Part shown: piece by piece, positions 1-8,076 of the stretch
How positions within the stretch are numbered: position 1 is the first letter of the stretch
Layout of the letters: each line of letters begins with the position of its first letter
NCBI GenBank assembly: GCA_902801425.1
Contig: CADCIQ010000066.1
Coordinates: 1-64,000, forward strand
Length of the DNA stretch: 64,000 bases
DNA from: an uncultured Bacteroidales bacterium
GTDB lineage: Bacteria > Bacteroidota > Bacteroidia > Bacteroidales > Bacteroidaceae
Direction: 5' to 3'
Program-made: the position numbers and the translations under genes
The notes under the pieces: model-generated
Database searches by the model: none
Told to the model about the DNA's origin: nothing
What the model saw: the letters and a program-made list of their open reading frames with translations, nothing else

Positions 1-113
1 CATGAGTTTTTGAGACTACAGAGGGCCCAGAAGGAAAATGTATAGTGAATTAAAATTTATTAACAAAATATATTTGGAAAAATCTATAGGAAGCGGATTC
101 ACGCTAATTTATC

Positions 114-179
114 CTGCTTTCGCAGCAATTCCCTTTCAAATCCTATGCAAATCCCTTCTAACTCCCATTTCAAATAAGA
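114..179 (-). repeat. 11-nt periodic array, locus A (GGGATTTG alphabet, inverted)
   Basis: Six successive 11-nt units can be laid end to end here, among them GCAATTCCCTT, TCAAATCCTAT, GCAAATCCCTT and CTAACTCCCAT. Read on the minus strand they are the same kind of unit as GGGATTTGCAT at 7971-8014 and GGGATTCGCAA near 41774. The array sits beside the 235-376 palindromic element, as at the other loci. No gene is seen in 1-379; the open frame across 38-328 is made of repeat sequence and lacks protein-like features. Confidence 0.7.
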
Positions 180-234
180 GCAGCATAAGAGCTACTTGGG
201 AGGAAGAAGGGAGTTGCCAAGATGTGTTCAAAGT

Positions 235-376
235 GGTCAAGGTCAAAATGGTCATTTTCATTTTCGGAATGTGTCATTTGCTCACTATATATAAATATTT
301 AATATTTATATATAGTGGAGGATTTTGACAACTCTGAAATCATTTTGACCAAATGACAAATGACCAAAATGACCGC
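235..376. repeat. Palindromic GGTCA-arm element, copy A
   Basis: This 142-bp stretch is an inverted copy of 41419-41559. Comparing the two base by base I find one single-base indel and no substitution. It contains a perfect palindrome at 283-317 (17-bp arms, one-base centre, AT-rich) flanked by inverted GGTCAAAATG and CATTTTGACC arms. It lies directly at the 3' end of the 5'-nucleotidase gene. Confidence 0.9.
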
Positions 377-379
377 GTG

Positions 380-2179
380 CTACTTCTTCCCGAACAGCAA
401 TTCCCTGTCCCTCAGTATTGCTGGAGCTACAAGGTCTTCTGGGATGAATCGCCAGTTGTTGTTTGGCTTCGGATTCACGGTGCCTTGCTTGCGGATTTCC
501 TCTGTGAGATAATGACGCTGGTCGAGTTCTGAGCGATAGGTGATTCTTGAAGGGATTTCATCCTTAGCGATACCTGCACCCTTGGTGAGGAGTTCACCAC
601 CGCCACTGCCTCTGTATGAGTTGATTGCAACCTTGTACCATTTGTCTGCCTCGAAAGGCTGGCCGTTGCTCATCTTGAGAATGTTAATCTTCTGACCTTC
701 AGGCTTCGTTACATCTACGGTGTAGTCAATGCCGGCAGCGGAATCGAAATTGAAGAATAAATTCTTAAGTACGTTGTTGCGCTCGTTGTCGAATAGCAGA
801 AGGTGGTCGTCACTCGACTTCATTTGGTTAGTCCAGAGGGCATAGCTCATTTCAAGATAGTTCTTTATCTCTGCACCTGTCATCTTGATGACATACAGCT
901 TGTTCTCGAATTTGTAGATGTTGAACATGTCAGCTGTAGTCACGGGACCTGCGTTGATCGTGGCTTTCATGAGTAGTGGGGCTGCGAAGGAAATATCTGC
1001 ACCTGTTATCTTCATTTGGAGGTTGAGGATAAAGTCGATGAATGCTGATGAGCCGAAGAAAGCATCGCTCATGTTTATTGATGTGGCGAAATAGCCGATT
1101 GTCTGATAGGTGTATGCCTGCAAGCGCCTGATTTCGTCAGCGAAATGGTCCATGTAATCTTCGTCAATAGGCATAGACTTCATGGAAACAAGCTGTCCTG
1201 TGATCTTCTTGCTTGCCACCTTGCCATTCTCCATTGTCAGGGTAATGGATGCCTCGCCAACACTTTGGGCGTTGCTGCCTGGGTTTACTATGAGTACGGA
1301 GTCAGTCTTCGAGAGAGAGAAAGGCGATGAAGCGTTTCCGTCCTTTGTTATGAAATAGAAGGGGAATTCATCTGTTTTTTCCTCATACTGGCGTATGAAT
1401 CCGTAGTTAGCCTGATGGTCGTGAGCATAGAAGATAACGTCAAGACCATGAATTCTCTGTGCTATGGCAAGTGTGGCATTCTCGTCGTATTCATCAGTCT
1501 CTATGCCGCCTTTGAGTCCAGAGTGGAAAAGTCCGATGATAAGGTCTGGCTTCTCCTTCTCCTTTATAAGCTTAACCCATTTGCGGGTGCATGACACCGT
1601 TTCCTCAAAGCGTATGCCGCTCCAGGTGTCCTCGCTGAGCCAGTTAGGAATGGCAGGTGTGTTCATGCCGAGAATTGCAATCTTCACGCCTTCACGCTCT
1701 ATAATCTTATAGGCATTTGTGTAAGGCTGACCAGTAGCCGCATTTACCATATTGGCTGCAAGGATAGGGCATTTCAGTTCACTAATCCATTTGTCGTAGC
1801 ATTTGTGCCCGGGTTCCACATCGTGATTGCCGAAAGCCAGAGCGTCATATTTCATGTAGTTAATGACGCTTGCGGCTATGTTCTCGTCCTGAGTGTCGAT
1901 AAAGTTCCAGTAATAGTTTGTTGGCTGTCCCTGGAGAATGTCGCCATTGTCAAGGAGGATGACATTGTTGCCGAATGCGGCACGCTGGCTCTTGACGTAT
2001 GAACTTACGCGAGCCATTGAACCGCCTACGGTCTTGCCTGTCATATAGTTGATGGGGAAGAACATACCGTGAACATCCGCAGTCTGGATGAACTTCAAAG
2101 TGACGGTCTTGGGCTTCTTAGCATACGTTGTGCATACCGACATAATGATAGAAATGAATAGGATAGTTAACTTTTTCAT
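380..2179 (-). CDS. 5'-nucleotidase / 2',3'-cyclic phosphodiesterase family protein
   Basis: A 599-residue exported metallophosphoesterase of the UshA/CpdB type, expected to hydrolyse nucleotides or cyclic nucleotides outside the cytoplasm. Residues 1-20 are a signal peptide ending in YAKK. The N-terminal calcineurin-like domain shows the metal-binding series: TADVHGMF (about 34-41), LLDNGDILQG (about 75), FGNHDVE (about 116), GLFHSG (about 216) and FYAHDHQ (about 250). The C-terminal half carries the 5'-nucleotidase substrate domain, including NSYRGSGGGELL near 525. Length is normal for the family. It stands alone and is transcribed away from rpsA. Substrate cannot be told from sequence. Confidence 0.88.
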   Translation of the reverse strand: MKKLTILFISIIMSVCTTYAKKPKTVTLKFIQTADVHGMFFPINYMTGKTVGGSMARVSSYVKSQRAAFGNNVILLDNGDILQGQPTNYYWNFIDTQDENIAASVINYMKYDALAFGNHDVEPGHKCYDKWISELKCPILAANMVNAATGQPYTNAYKIIEREGVKIAILGMNTPAIPNWLSEDTWSGIRFEETVSCTRKWVKLIKEKEKPDLIIGLFHSGLKGGIETDEYDENATLAIAQRIHGLDVIFYAHDHQANYGFIRQYEEKTDEFPFYFITKDGNASSPFSLSKTDSVLIVNPGSNAQSVGEASITLTMENGKVASKKITGQLVSMKSMPIDEDYMDHFADEIRRLQAYTYQTIGYFATSINMSDAFFGSSAFIDFILNLQMKITGADISFAAPLLMKATINAGPVTTADMFNIYKFENKLYVIKMTGAEIKNYLEMSYALWTNQMKSSDDHLLLFDNERNNVLKNLFFNFDSAAGIDYTVDVTKPEGQKINILKMSNGQPFEADKWYKVAINSYRGSGGGELLTKGAGIAKDEIPSRITYRSELDQRHYLTEEIRKQGTVNPKPNNNWRFIPEDLVAPAILRDRELLFGKK

Positions 2180-2251
2180 ACTGTTTGGTGTAGTTTTATA
2201 GGTGCAAATTTACTTTTTTTCTTTGTATTTCCAAATTTTTCCGTTGGATAT

Positions 2252-2282
2252 TTTGTCGTCTCATTGATTTTTTGTAATTTTG
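2252..2282 (+). promoter_or_regulatory. -33/-7 promoter of rpsA
   Basis: TTTG at 2252-2255 and TAATTTTG at 2275-2282 are 19 nt apart, matching the Bacteroidetes consensus. The promoter lies inside the open frame that extends upstream of the S1 start, which argues for the downstream ATG at 2363 and leaves a leader of about 75 nt. Confidence 0.75.
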
Positions 2283-2362
2283 TACCCGATTTTGCGCTCG
2301 GTAGGTCTGATAAAGGAAACCGCTTTGCGTTATTATTCACATTATTTATTTTATTAATTAAC

Positions 2363-4138
2363 ATGTCAAACTTTAAAAATGTACAGCCACTTGCTGATTT
2401 CGACTGGGAAGAGTTCGAAAATGGTGGCAGCACAACAGTATCAAAGGAGGAGCAGACTGCCTCTTATGATTCAACTCTTAACAAGGTGTCTGAGCATCAG
2501 GTAGTCGACGGTACAGTAATTTCTGTTGACAAGAAGGAAGTTATTGTTAACATCGGTTACAAGAGCGATGGTATCATCGCAGCAAGCGAGTTCCGCTACA
2601 ACCCAGATCTTAAGATCGGTGACGTTGTAGAGGTTTACGTAGAGAATCAGGAAGACAAGAAGGGTCAGCTGATCCTTTCTCACAAGAAGGCTCGCCTCAG
2701 CAAGTCTTGGGAGCGTGTTAACGCTGCTCTTGAGAATGAGGAAGTCGTTCAGGGTTACATCAAGTGCCGCACTAAGGGTGGTATGATCGTTGACGTATTC
2801 GGCATCGAGGCATTCCTTCCAGGCAGCCAGATTGACGTTCACCCAATACGTGACTACGATGTATTCGTAGGCAAGACAATGGAGTTCAAGATCGTTAAGA
2901 TCAACCAGGAGTTCCGTAATGTTGTTGTTTCTCACAAGGCACTCATCGAGGCAGAGCTCGAGGCTCAGCGCAAGGAGATCATCTCTAAGCTTGAGAAGGG
3001 TCAGGTACTCGAGGGTACTGTTAAGAACATCACTTCTTACGGTGTATTCGTTGACCTCGGCGGTGTTGACGGACTCATCCACATCACAGACCTCTCTTGG
3101 GGCCGCGTAAGCGATCCACACGAGGTTGTTGCTCTCGATGACAAGATCAATGTTGTTATCATCGACTTCGATGAGGAGAAGAAGCGTATCGCTCTCGGTC
3201 TCAAGCAGCTCACTCCACACCCATGGGATGCTCTCGACGCTAACATCCAGGTTGGTGACCACATCAAGGGTAAGGTTGTCGTTATCGCTGACTACGGTGC
3301 ATTCGTTGAGGTTGCTCCTGGCGTAGAGGGTCTGATCCACGTATCAGAGATGTCTTGGAGCCAGCACCTCCGTTCAGCACAGGAGTTCCTTCACGTTGGT
3401 GACGAGGTTGAGGCAGTTATCCTCACTCTCGACCGCGATGAGCGCAAGATGTCTCTCGGTATCAAGCAGCTCAGAGAGGATCCATGGGAGGCTATCGAGA
3501 AGAAGTATCCTGTAGGTTCTAAGCACAATGCTAAGGTTCGTAACTTCACTAACTTCGGTATCTTCGTAGAGCTCGAGGAGGGTGTTGACGGACTTATCCA
3601 TATCTCTGACCTCTCTTGGACAAAGAAGGTAAAGCATCCTTCTGAGTTCACACAGGTTGGTGCTCCTATCGACGTTATCGTTCTCGATATCGACAAGGAG
3701 AACCGTCGTCTCTCTCTCGGTCACAAGCAGCTCGAGGACAATCCTTGGGATACTTACGAGTCAATCTACACACCAGGTTCAGTTCACACAGGTAAGATCG
3801 CTGAGAAGATGGAGCGTGGTTCAGTTATCCTTCTCAACGAGGGTGGTGAAGGCTTCGCTACACCAAAGCACCTTGTTAAGGAAGACGGTACTGACGCACA
3901 GGTTGGTGAGGAGCTCGAGTTCAAGGTAATCGAGTTTGTTAAGGACACAAAGCGTATCATCCTCTCTCACTCTCGTACATTCGAGGCTGAGCGCGAGGAG
4001 GAGAAGAAGGCAGCTCGCAAGCCACGTGCTGCTAAGAAGGACGACGCTGCAAGCATCCAGAATGTTGCTGCTGCTCAGTCTCTCGGTGACTTCGACGCAC
4101 TTGCTGCTCTCAAGGCTAAGATGGAGAAGGGCGAGTAA
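2363..4138 (+). CDS. rpsA: 30S ribosomal protein S1
   Basis: Ribosomal protein S1 binds mRNA and helps load it on the 30S subunit. The 591-residue protein contains successive S1/OB-fold domains. Clear repeats are VVDGTVISVDKKEVIVNIG (about 46), GQVLEGTVKNITSYGVFVDL (about 214), KGKVVVIADYGAFVEV and NAKVRNFTNFGIFVEL, each followed by a GLIHI or GLIHVSE motif. The C-terminus is a Lys/Ala-rich tail. I chose the ATG at 2363 because the promoter lies at 2252-2282 and the upstream frame does not resemble S1. Codon use is strongly biased (CTC, CGT, AAG, GTT), as expected for a highly expressed gene. A good terminator follows. Confidence 0.96.
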   Translation: MSNFKNVQPLADFDWEEFENGGSTTVSKEEQTASYDSTLNKVSEHQVVDGTVISVDKKEVIVNIGYKSDGIIAASEFRYNPDLKIGDVVEVYVENQEDKKGQLILSHKKARLSKSWERVNAALENEEVVQGYIKCRTKGGMIVDVFGIEAFLPGSQIDVHPIRDYDVFVGKTMEFKIVKINQEFRNVVVSHKALIEAELEAQRKEIISKLEKGQVLEGTVKNITSYGVFVDLGGVDGLIHITDLSWGRVSDPHEVVALDDKINVVIIDFDEEKKRIALGLKQLTPHPWDALDANIQVGDHIKGKVVVIADYGAFVEVAPGVEGLIHVSEMSWSQHLRSAQEFLHVGDEVEAVILTLDRDERKMSLGIKQLREDPWEAIEKKYPVGSKHNAKVRNFTNFGIFVELEEGVDGLIHISDLSWTKKVKHPSEFTQVGAPIDVIVLDIDKENRRLSLGHKQLEDNPWDTYESIYTPGSVHTGKIAEKMERGSVILLNEGGEGFATPKHLVKEDGTDAQVGEELEFKVIEFVKDTKRIILSHSRTFEAEREEEKKAARKPRAAKKDDAASIQNVAAAQSLGDFDALAALKAKMEKGE

Positions 4139-4162
4139 TCTCCCTTTGAAATAAATAAAGCT

Positions 4163-4202
4163 AATGCCGCTTATGGTTTCTGCCGTAAGCGGCATTTTTT
4201 TT
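4163..4202 (+). terminator. Intrinsic terminator of rpsA
   Basis: An 11-bp perfect stem (4163-4173 with 4186-4196) built on AATGCCGCTTA has a 12-nt loop and a run of T. It ends 60 nt past the rpsA stop. Confidence 0.9.
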
Positions 4203-4233
4203 ATTCATATTAAAACTATTTATGATAGCATTT

Positions 4234-4265
4234 TTTGCAGAAATGAAATACTTTTATTACCTTTG
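4234..4265 (+). promoter_or_regulatory. -33/-7 promoter of the PP2C phosphatase gene
   Basis: TTTG at 4234-4237 and TACCTTTG at 4258-4265 are 20 nt apart. Transcription would start close to 4270, leaving a leader under 20 nt before the ATG at 4287 and ruling out the upstream in-frame ATG inside the rpsA terminator. Confidence 0.75.
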
Positions 4266-4286
4266 TGCCGAAAATGGTTTTATGTC

Positions 4287-6101
4287 ATGAAGAAATGTAA
4301 GCAACATAAGAAGCGCAGACTTTTCTCGTCCCTGTCATTCCGCATCAATATGGTATTGATTATCATATTGGTTATTGTTGGATGGCTGTTTACCCGTGGC
4401 GTTACGTTTGGCGTGAGTCTTTTTACCAATGGCAACAGGCAGATCAATATGAGTAGGATGATCACCTCCTCTATCAATGACCGTATGAATCATATAGAGA
4501 ATGTGATGAAGACTGGTGCGCTAATGGCATTGCAGAAGCGTATGACAGAAAATAACTCCACCATTTTCAGGGACAGTCTTGGTAAGATGGACTATATTGA
4601 TACTGTTTATCTCTCTACGAACAAGCTTGCTGAGGCCGAGGAGGTGAAAAAATGCGTGGCTATGGCGCAGACAAGTGGGGCAAGTATGTGGAGTGAGCCT
4701 TATTTCATGGAAAAGGATAGCGTCAAGGTGCTTGTGGTGAGTTTTGTTACTCCGTTAAGAAACTCGCGCGGGAAAATATATTCTTCTCTTTGTGCCAATG
4801 TGAGGCTCAACTGGCTTGACGAACTTGCGCGTAAGGAAGTGGGGGATGAGAGTGGGGCAAAGGTTTCTGTTATAACGAGTAACAACATCTATGTCTATTA
4901 TACGGATAGTGTGAGGATAATGAAAAATGCGGATGACTATCCTATAGCCTTTGAAGAAAATAGAAAGTATGCGAATGTATATTTCGATATTCAAAACTTC
5001 ATGTTACAGGATGGAAGTGCGTGTGTTAAGACTACGGGCTGGAAGGTGAAATGTGATGTTCCGCTTCATGATGATACTATTCTTAACAGGGTTGTTACAT
5101 GGCTATCCATCATCATGCTTTCCATGCTGTTCTTTATTATCCTCCTCTGTATCATAATAACGGTGAACTGGCAGTTGCGCCCTCTTGGCAAGATTGCAGA
5201 GGCTACCGATGCTATTGCCCAGGGAAATTTCAACACCAAGCTGCCGATTATAAAAGGACATTCGGACATCTCGCATCTGCGTGATTCTTTTGTATCCATG
5301 CAGAGCGAACTCACAAAATATATTGAGGATCTGCGTGCCACGACAGAGAAGAAGGCCAACATGGAGCGTGATCTTCTTATTGCTGCGAAGATTCAGCAGG
5401 GTATGTTGCTCAAGGTTTTTCCTGCCTTTCCTGATCGAGGGGATATTGACATTTATGGAATGCAGAGGGCTGCGAAGGAAGTTGGCGGTGATATTTTCGA
5501 TTTCCTAATGCATGATGACAGGCTTTATTTCCTCATAGGCGATGTGTCGGGCAAGGGTGTGCCAGCTTCATTATTTATGACCGTTGTAGGGCATCTTTTC
5601 CGTAATGTGGCGCGTTATAGCACAAGTGCCTCGGTTATTGTAGAGGCTATCAATAACGGACTTGCAGAGGGTAATGACGAGGATATGTTCTGTACTCTTT
5701 TCTGTGGTGTTCTTGATATGCAGACGGGTAAGGTGGAATATTGTAATGCAGGTCATAATGCCCCTATCTGGGTACATAACGGCAAGACCGACTTTATGAC
5801 TCCAGAGGTTAATCTGCCAACTGGTGTGATGGGCGAATTTGAATATAAGTCGGAGACTATGCAACTCTCTGAAGGAGATGCTCTTTTCCTTTATACCGAT
5901 GGAGTTACCGAGGCTGAGAATAGAAACAAGGATCTCTTTGGTGATACCTCTGCGCTTGCTATGGTCGATTTGCTGAAGGATATGACGATGAAGGATTTAT
6001 CCGACGGTGTCTATGATGCTGTCAAGCAATTTGTTGATGGCTATGAGCAGAGCGATGACCTCACCATGCTCTGCTTGCGTTGGAGAGGGAGGAAAGCTTG
6101 A
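4287..6101 (+). CDS. RsbU/SpoIIE-type PP2C protein phosphatase with periplasmic sensor and HAMP domain
   Basis: A 604-residue membrane phosphatase. TM1 is near residues 20-42, a periplasmic sensor domain spans about 43-265, TM2 follows (VVTWLSIIMLSMLFF, about 270-292), then a HAMP domain (WQLRPLGKIAEATDAIAQG). The PP2C/SpoIIE domain occupies about 365-604, with KIQQGMLL, AKEVGGDIFDF and IGDVSGKGVPASLF supplying the metal-binding acidic residues, later LYTDGVTEAEN and QSDDLTML. Relatives dephosphorylate anti-anti-sigma factors in partner-switching pathways; no such partner lies in this window. The start at 4287 follows from the promoter and terminator upstream. Confidence 0.88.
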   Translation: MKKCKQHKKRRLFSSLSFRINMVLIIILVIVGWLFTRGVTFGVSLFTNGNRQINMSRMITSSINDRMNHIENVMKTGALMALQKRMTENNSTIFRDSLGKMDYIDTVYLSTNKLAEAEEVKKCVAMAQTSGASMWSEPYFMEKDSVKVLVVSFVTPLRNSRGKIYSSLCANVRLNWLDELARKEVGDESGAKVSVITSNNIYVYYTDSVRIMKNADDYPIAFEENRKYANVYFDIQNFMLQDGSACVKTTGWKVKCDVPLHDDTILNRVVTWLSIIMLSMLFFIILLCIIITVNWQLRPLGKIAEATDAIAQGNFNTKLPIIKGHSDISHLRDSFVSMQSELTKYIEDLRATTEKKANMERDLLIAAKIQQGMLLKVFPAFPDRGDIDIYGMQRAAKEVGGDIFDFLMHDDRLYFLIGDVSGKGVPASLFMTVVGHLFRNVARYSTSASVIVEAINNGLAEGNDEDMFCTLFCGVLDMQTGKVEYCNAGHNAPIWVHNGKTDFMTPEVNLPTGVMGEFEYKSETMQLSEGDALFLYTDGVTEAENRNKDLFGDTSALAMVDLLKDMTMKDLSDGVYDAVKQFVDGYEQSDDLTMLCLRWRGRKA

Positions 6102-6104
6102 AAA

Positions 6105-6310
6105 GCATCTCCGATGCAGAGTTGACAATTTTGGGAAAGTAAATTGGCAGTAAATTTTATCAGTAAATTAATTTCTTCGCAAAGCTCAGGTGCTACGCAA
6201 ATCCTGACCTAATTTACTTTCTAAAAAAAATTTCAGGGCGTAAGTCAGGTTCCTTACCGGATTAAGATTGCTAAGATTGGTAATTATTGTCAGTTTAGCA
6301 TCGGAGATGC
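6105..6310. repeat. TGACAATAATT-family inverted-repeat element, copy 1
   Basis: The ends are a perfect 13-bp inverted repeat, GCATCTCCGATGC (6105-6117) and its complement (6298-6310), just after the phosphatase stop. Inside are inverted TTGACAATT and AATTATTGTCA and the phrase AAGATTGGTAATTATTGTCAG (split here over 6270-6292), which recurs near 41330-41356 and, inverted, near 43142-43200. Intergenic stretch 6102-6759 holds this element, then a promoter and the RNA described below. Confidence 0.7.
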
Positions 6311-6418
6311 GTTTGTTTGGTTTTAAGACGAGGCATTAGGATTTCCGTAAGACGATATTTCCTTAATCATCTATTATGCAAATGTTACGTAATTTTGTCG
6401 TTATTGTTCTTTTTTTTC

Positions 6419-6459
6419 GTCCAAATATTTGGACAAATCGGATATTTTGTCTAATTTTG
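6419..6459 (+). promoter_or_regulatory. Promoter with overlapping 16-bp palindrome
   Basis: TTTG at 6428-6431 and TAATTTTG at 6452-6459 are 20 nt apart and form a good -33/-7 promoter. A perfect 16-bp palindrome, GTCCAAATATTTGGAC (6419-6434), covers the -33 element, as an operator would. The transcript would run through the 6508-6645 RNA into the lipoprotein gene at 6760, a leader of about 295 nt. Confidence 0.65.
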
Positions 6460-6507
6460 CAATCGATATACAAATATAAACATAATTTAACCCGCAAAAA
6501 CAATTAA

Positions 6508-6645
6508 AAAGAAACAGAAAGTACTTGAATTCAACTCCATCAGACGAACGCTAACCGTTCCACTATGCTGAATCAGTATCAGATACTGACAGAGGCAAGA
6601 AACCTAAAACTTAATTATTAACCATAGGTGAGCAACAACCTATTC
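6508..6645 (+). ncRNA. Candidate structured RNA, copy X1 (lipoprotein leader)
   Basis: This segment is homologous to the minus strand of 45251-45395. Shared blocks are AAGAAACAGAAAGTAC, TCAGACGA, TATTAAC and GGTGAGCAAC. Three hairpins can be drawn: GAACG/CGTTC (6546-6560), CAGTATC/GATACTG (6574-6588), and ATAGGT/ACCTAT closing on the GGTGAGCAAC block (6624-6643). In the other copy the first stem reads AGCG/CGCT, replacing an A-T pair with G-C, and the second hairpin keeps a TCAGA loop on a different stem. Both copies precede genes for exported proteins. I do not recognise the family. Confidence 0.55.
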
Positions 6646-6759
6646 TATCAACATAAAATTATAGATTTTGCTCTGCTTCTCTCTTTATTTATATGATTAA
6701 GGAGGACGAGACAAATCAATAGGTTTGCCCCCTTTTGTTTATACATTGAAAATACAATT

Positions 6760-7455
6760 ATGACATTAAGAAAATTTTTCACATTAACTACAATTTTATT
6801 TGCAGCATTCTCATTTGTTTCATGTAGTAGTGATGATGACGACGATAACAAAAACAAAAACGAAAACGATAAGGACAATCACGAATACGTAGATCTCGGT
6901 CTTCCAAGTGGCACACTTTGGGCTACCTGTAACGTAGGTGCAAGCAAGCCAGAAGAGTATGGTTATTACTTCGCTTGGGGTGAGACAAAGACAAAGGAAA
7001 CATACCAAGGCGAAAACTATAAGTGGGTTAATGGCGATCTTTTTACCAAGTATTGCACAAACAGCCTCTATGGTAATGTTGATAACCTACTCGAACTCCT
7101 TCCTGAGGATGATGCCGCCACTGCCAACTGGGGCAACAACTGGTGTACGCCATCAAAAGATCAATTCGATGAACTGAAAAACTCTGACTATACCACCATT
7201 GAGAAGACGACTCTGAATGGTGTAGATGGCGTGAAGGTAACGAGTAAAAAGAACGGTAAGACTCTCTTTTTTCCAGAAGCCGGCGAATACTGGTACGAAA
7301 AGTGTTTGCATAACGACGAAGGCACTTACTGGACTCGTTCGGTTGAAGAAACTGGTGCGATGGCTGCTTACGTTGTCGATATGTACAGCGGTGGTTGGGG
7401 AGTCAGACCTCGCCCTACTGGGTATCCAGTTCGCCCTGTCCGCGTTAAGAAATAA
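6760..7455 (+). CDS. FISUMP-type lipoprotein
   Basis: A 231-residue lipoprotein. Residues 1-22 form a lipoprotein signal with lipobox FVSC, followed by an acidic linker (SSDDDDDNKNKNEN). The body begins with EYVDLGLPSGTLWATCNVGA (about 45-64), the hallmark of the Fibrobacter succinogenes major paralogous domain, and continues with YYFAWGET, NWGNNWCTPS and a C-terminal PVRPVRV. These domains occur in many surface or exported proteins of Bacteroidetes; no enzymatic role is known to me. It is monocistronic, behind the candidate leader RNA. Confidence 0.82.
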   Translation: MTLRKFFTLTTILFAAFSFVSCSSDDDDDNKNKNENDKDNHEYVDLGLPSGTLWATCNVGASKPEEYGYYFAWGETKTKETYQGENYKWVNGDLFTKYCTNSLYGNVDNLLELLPEDDAATANWGNNWCTPSKDQFDELKNSDYTTIEKTTLNGVDGVKVTSKKNGKTLFFPEAGEYWYEKCLHNDEGTYWTRSVEETGAMAAYVVDMYSGGWGVRPRPTGYPVRPVRVKK

Positions 7456-7491
7456 CACCATCACTTAACAGAATATAAAGATTTCATTCAT

Positions 7492-7529
7492 ATTAGAGGG
7501 TATCTTGCGAAAGTGAGATACCCTCTAAT
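7492..7529 (+). terminator. Hairpin after the FISUMP lipoprotein gene
   Basis: A perfect 14-bp stem (7492-7505 with 7516-7529, core AGAGGGTATCT) with a 10-nt loop lies 36 nt past the stop. No T run follows, so it may stabilise the 3' end rather than act as a classical terminator. Confidence 0.65.
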
Positions 7530-7562
7530 TGTTGACAGAGAAATGAAACAGAAAGGTAATAT

Positions 7563-7707
7563 GGTAACATAGTAACTGTTACCAAACAAGGGGACTATCC
7601 CCACACCCTAAAAGTTTTATTATATTAATAAATATATTTATTAATATAATAAGCATTATAAAGCAACACATCCAGTCTGTGTTTTTGGTAACTGTTACTA
7701 TGTTACC
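7563..7707. repeat. Palindromic GGTAAC-arm element, locus B
   Basis: A perfect 24-bp inverted repeat (7563-7586 with 7684-7707) reads GGTAACATAGTAACTG and onward. It surrounds a perfect 36-bp AT-only palindrome at 7617-7652. The plan (GGT arms around an AT palindrome, 11-nt array to one side) is that of loci A and F, but the arm sequence differs. It lies between two converging gene ends. Confidence 0.85.
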
Positions 7708-7878
7708 TTTTTAACAAGTTACGCACCTAAAGTATTGATAATAAACTATTTATTTTTATAGCTAATATAGGTTTCCTAAACAACACAATGGGATGCTTTC
7801 TGAATTATGTTACCTTTTATGTGTCTTTGCCAATTTAAAGACGCTATTGCAGACTTTTCTATGCGTTACCCCTGTAAG

Positions 7879-8014
7879 TCCGTTGTGATACCGTTGTAAT
7901 ACCGTTCCACCTCCGTTTCAGGTCCGTTATAAGTCCGTTCCAGATCCGTTCCTTAGAATGGGAGAAAAATGGGATTTGGTTGGGATTTGCATAGGAATCA
8001 CATGGGAATTGCTA
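7879..8014 (+). repeat. 11-nt periodic array, locus B
   Basis: Seven units follow each other at exactly 11 nt: TCCGTTGTGAT, ACCGTTGTAAT, ACCGTTCCACC, TCCGTTTCAGG, TCCGTTATAAG, TCCGTTCCAGA and a last TCCGTT. After a 20-nt centre a second 11-nt array follows, in a different alphabet: GGGATTTGGTT, GGGATTTGCAT, AGGAATCACAT, GGGAATTGCTA (7971-8014). Apart from the B elements nothing is seen in 7456-8076. Confidence 0.85.
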
Positions 8015-8076
8015 ATAACGTGAATTCTATGAAATTAAACGTTGTGCTTGGCCACATGAGATTTGTCGAATTGACG

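Noticed and set aside
88..104. 17-base match GGAAGCGGATTCACGCT with 16267-16283
   Set aside because: The second copy is coding sequence of the TPR gene; one such match in 64 kb is not far from chance.
38..328. Open frame of 96 codons at the window start
   Set aside because: It runs through the 11-nt array and the inverted copy of the 41.5-kb palindromic element; no protein-like features.
2471..3340. Long antisense open frame inside rpsA
   Set aside because: Mirror of the strong codon bias of rpsA; low-complexity Leu/Val/Asn protein without homology features.
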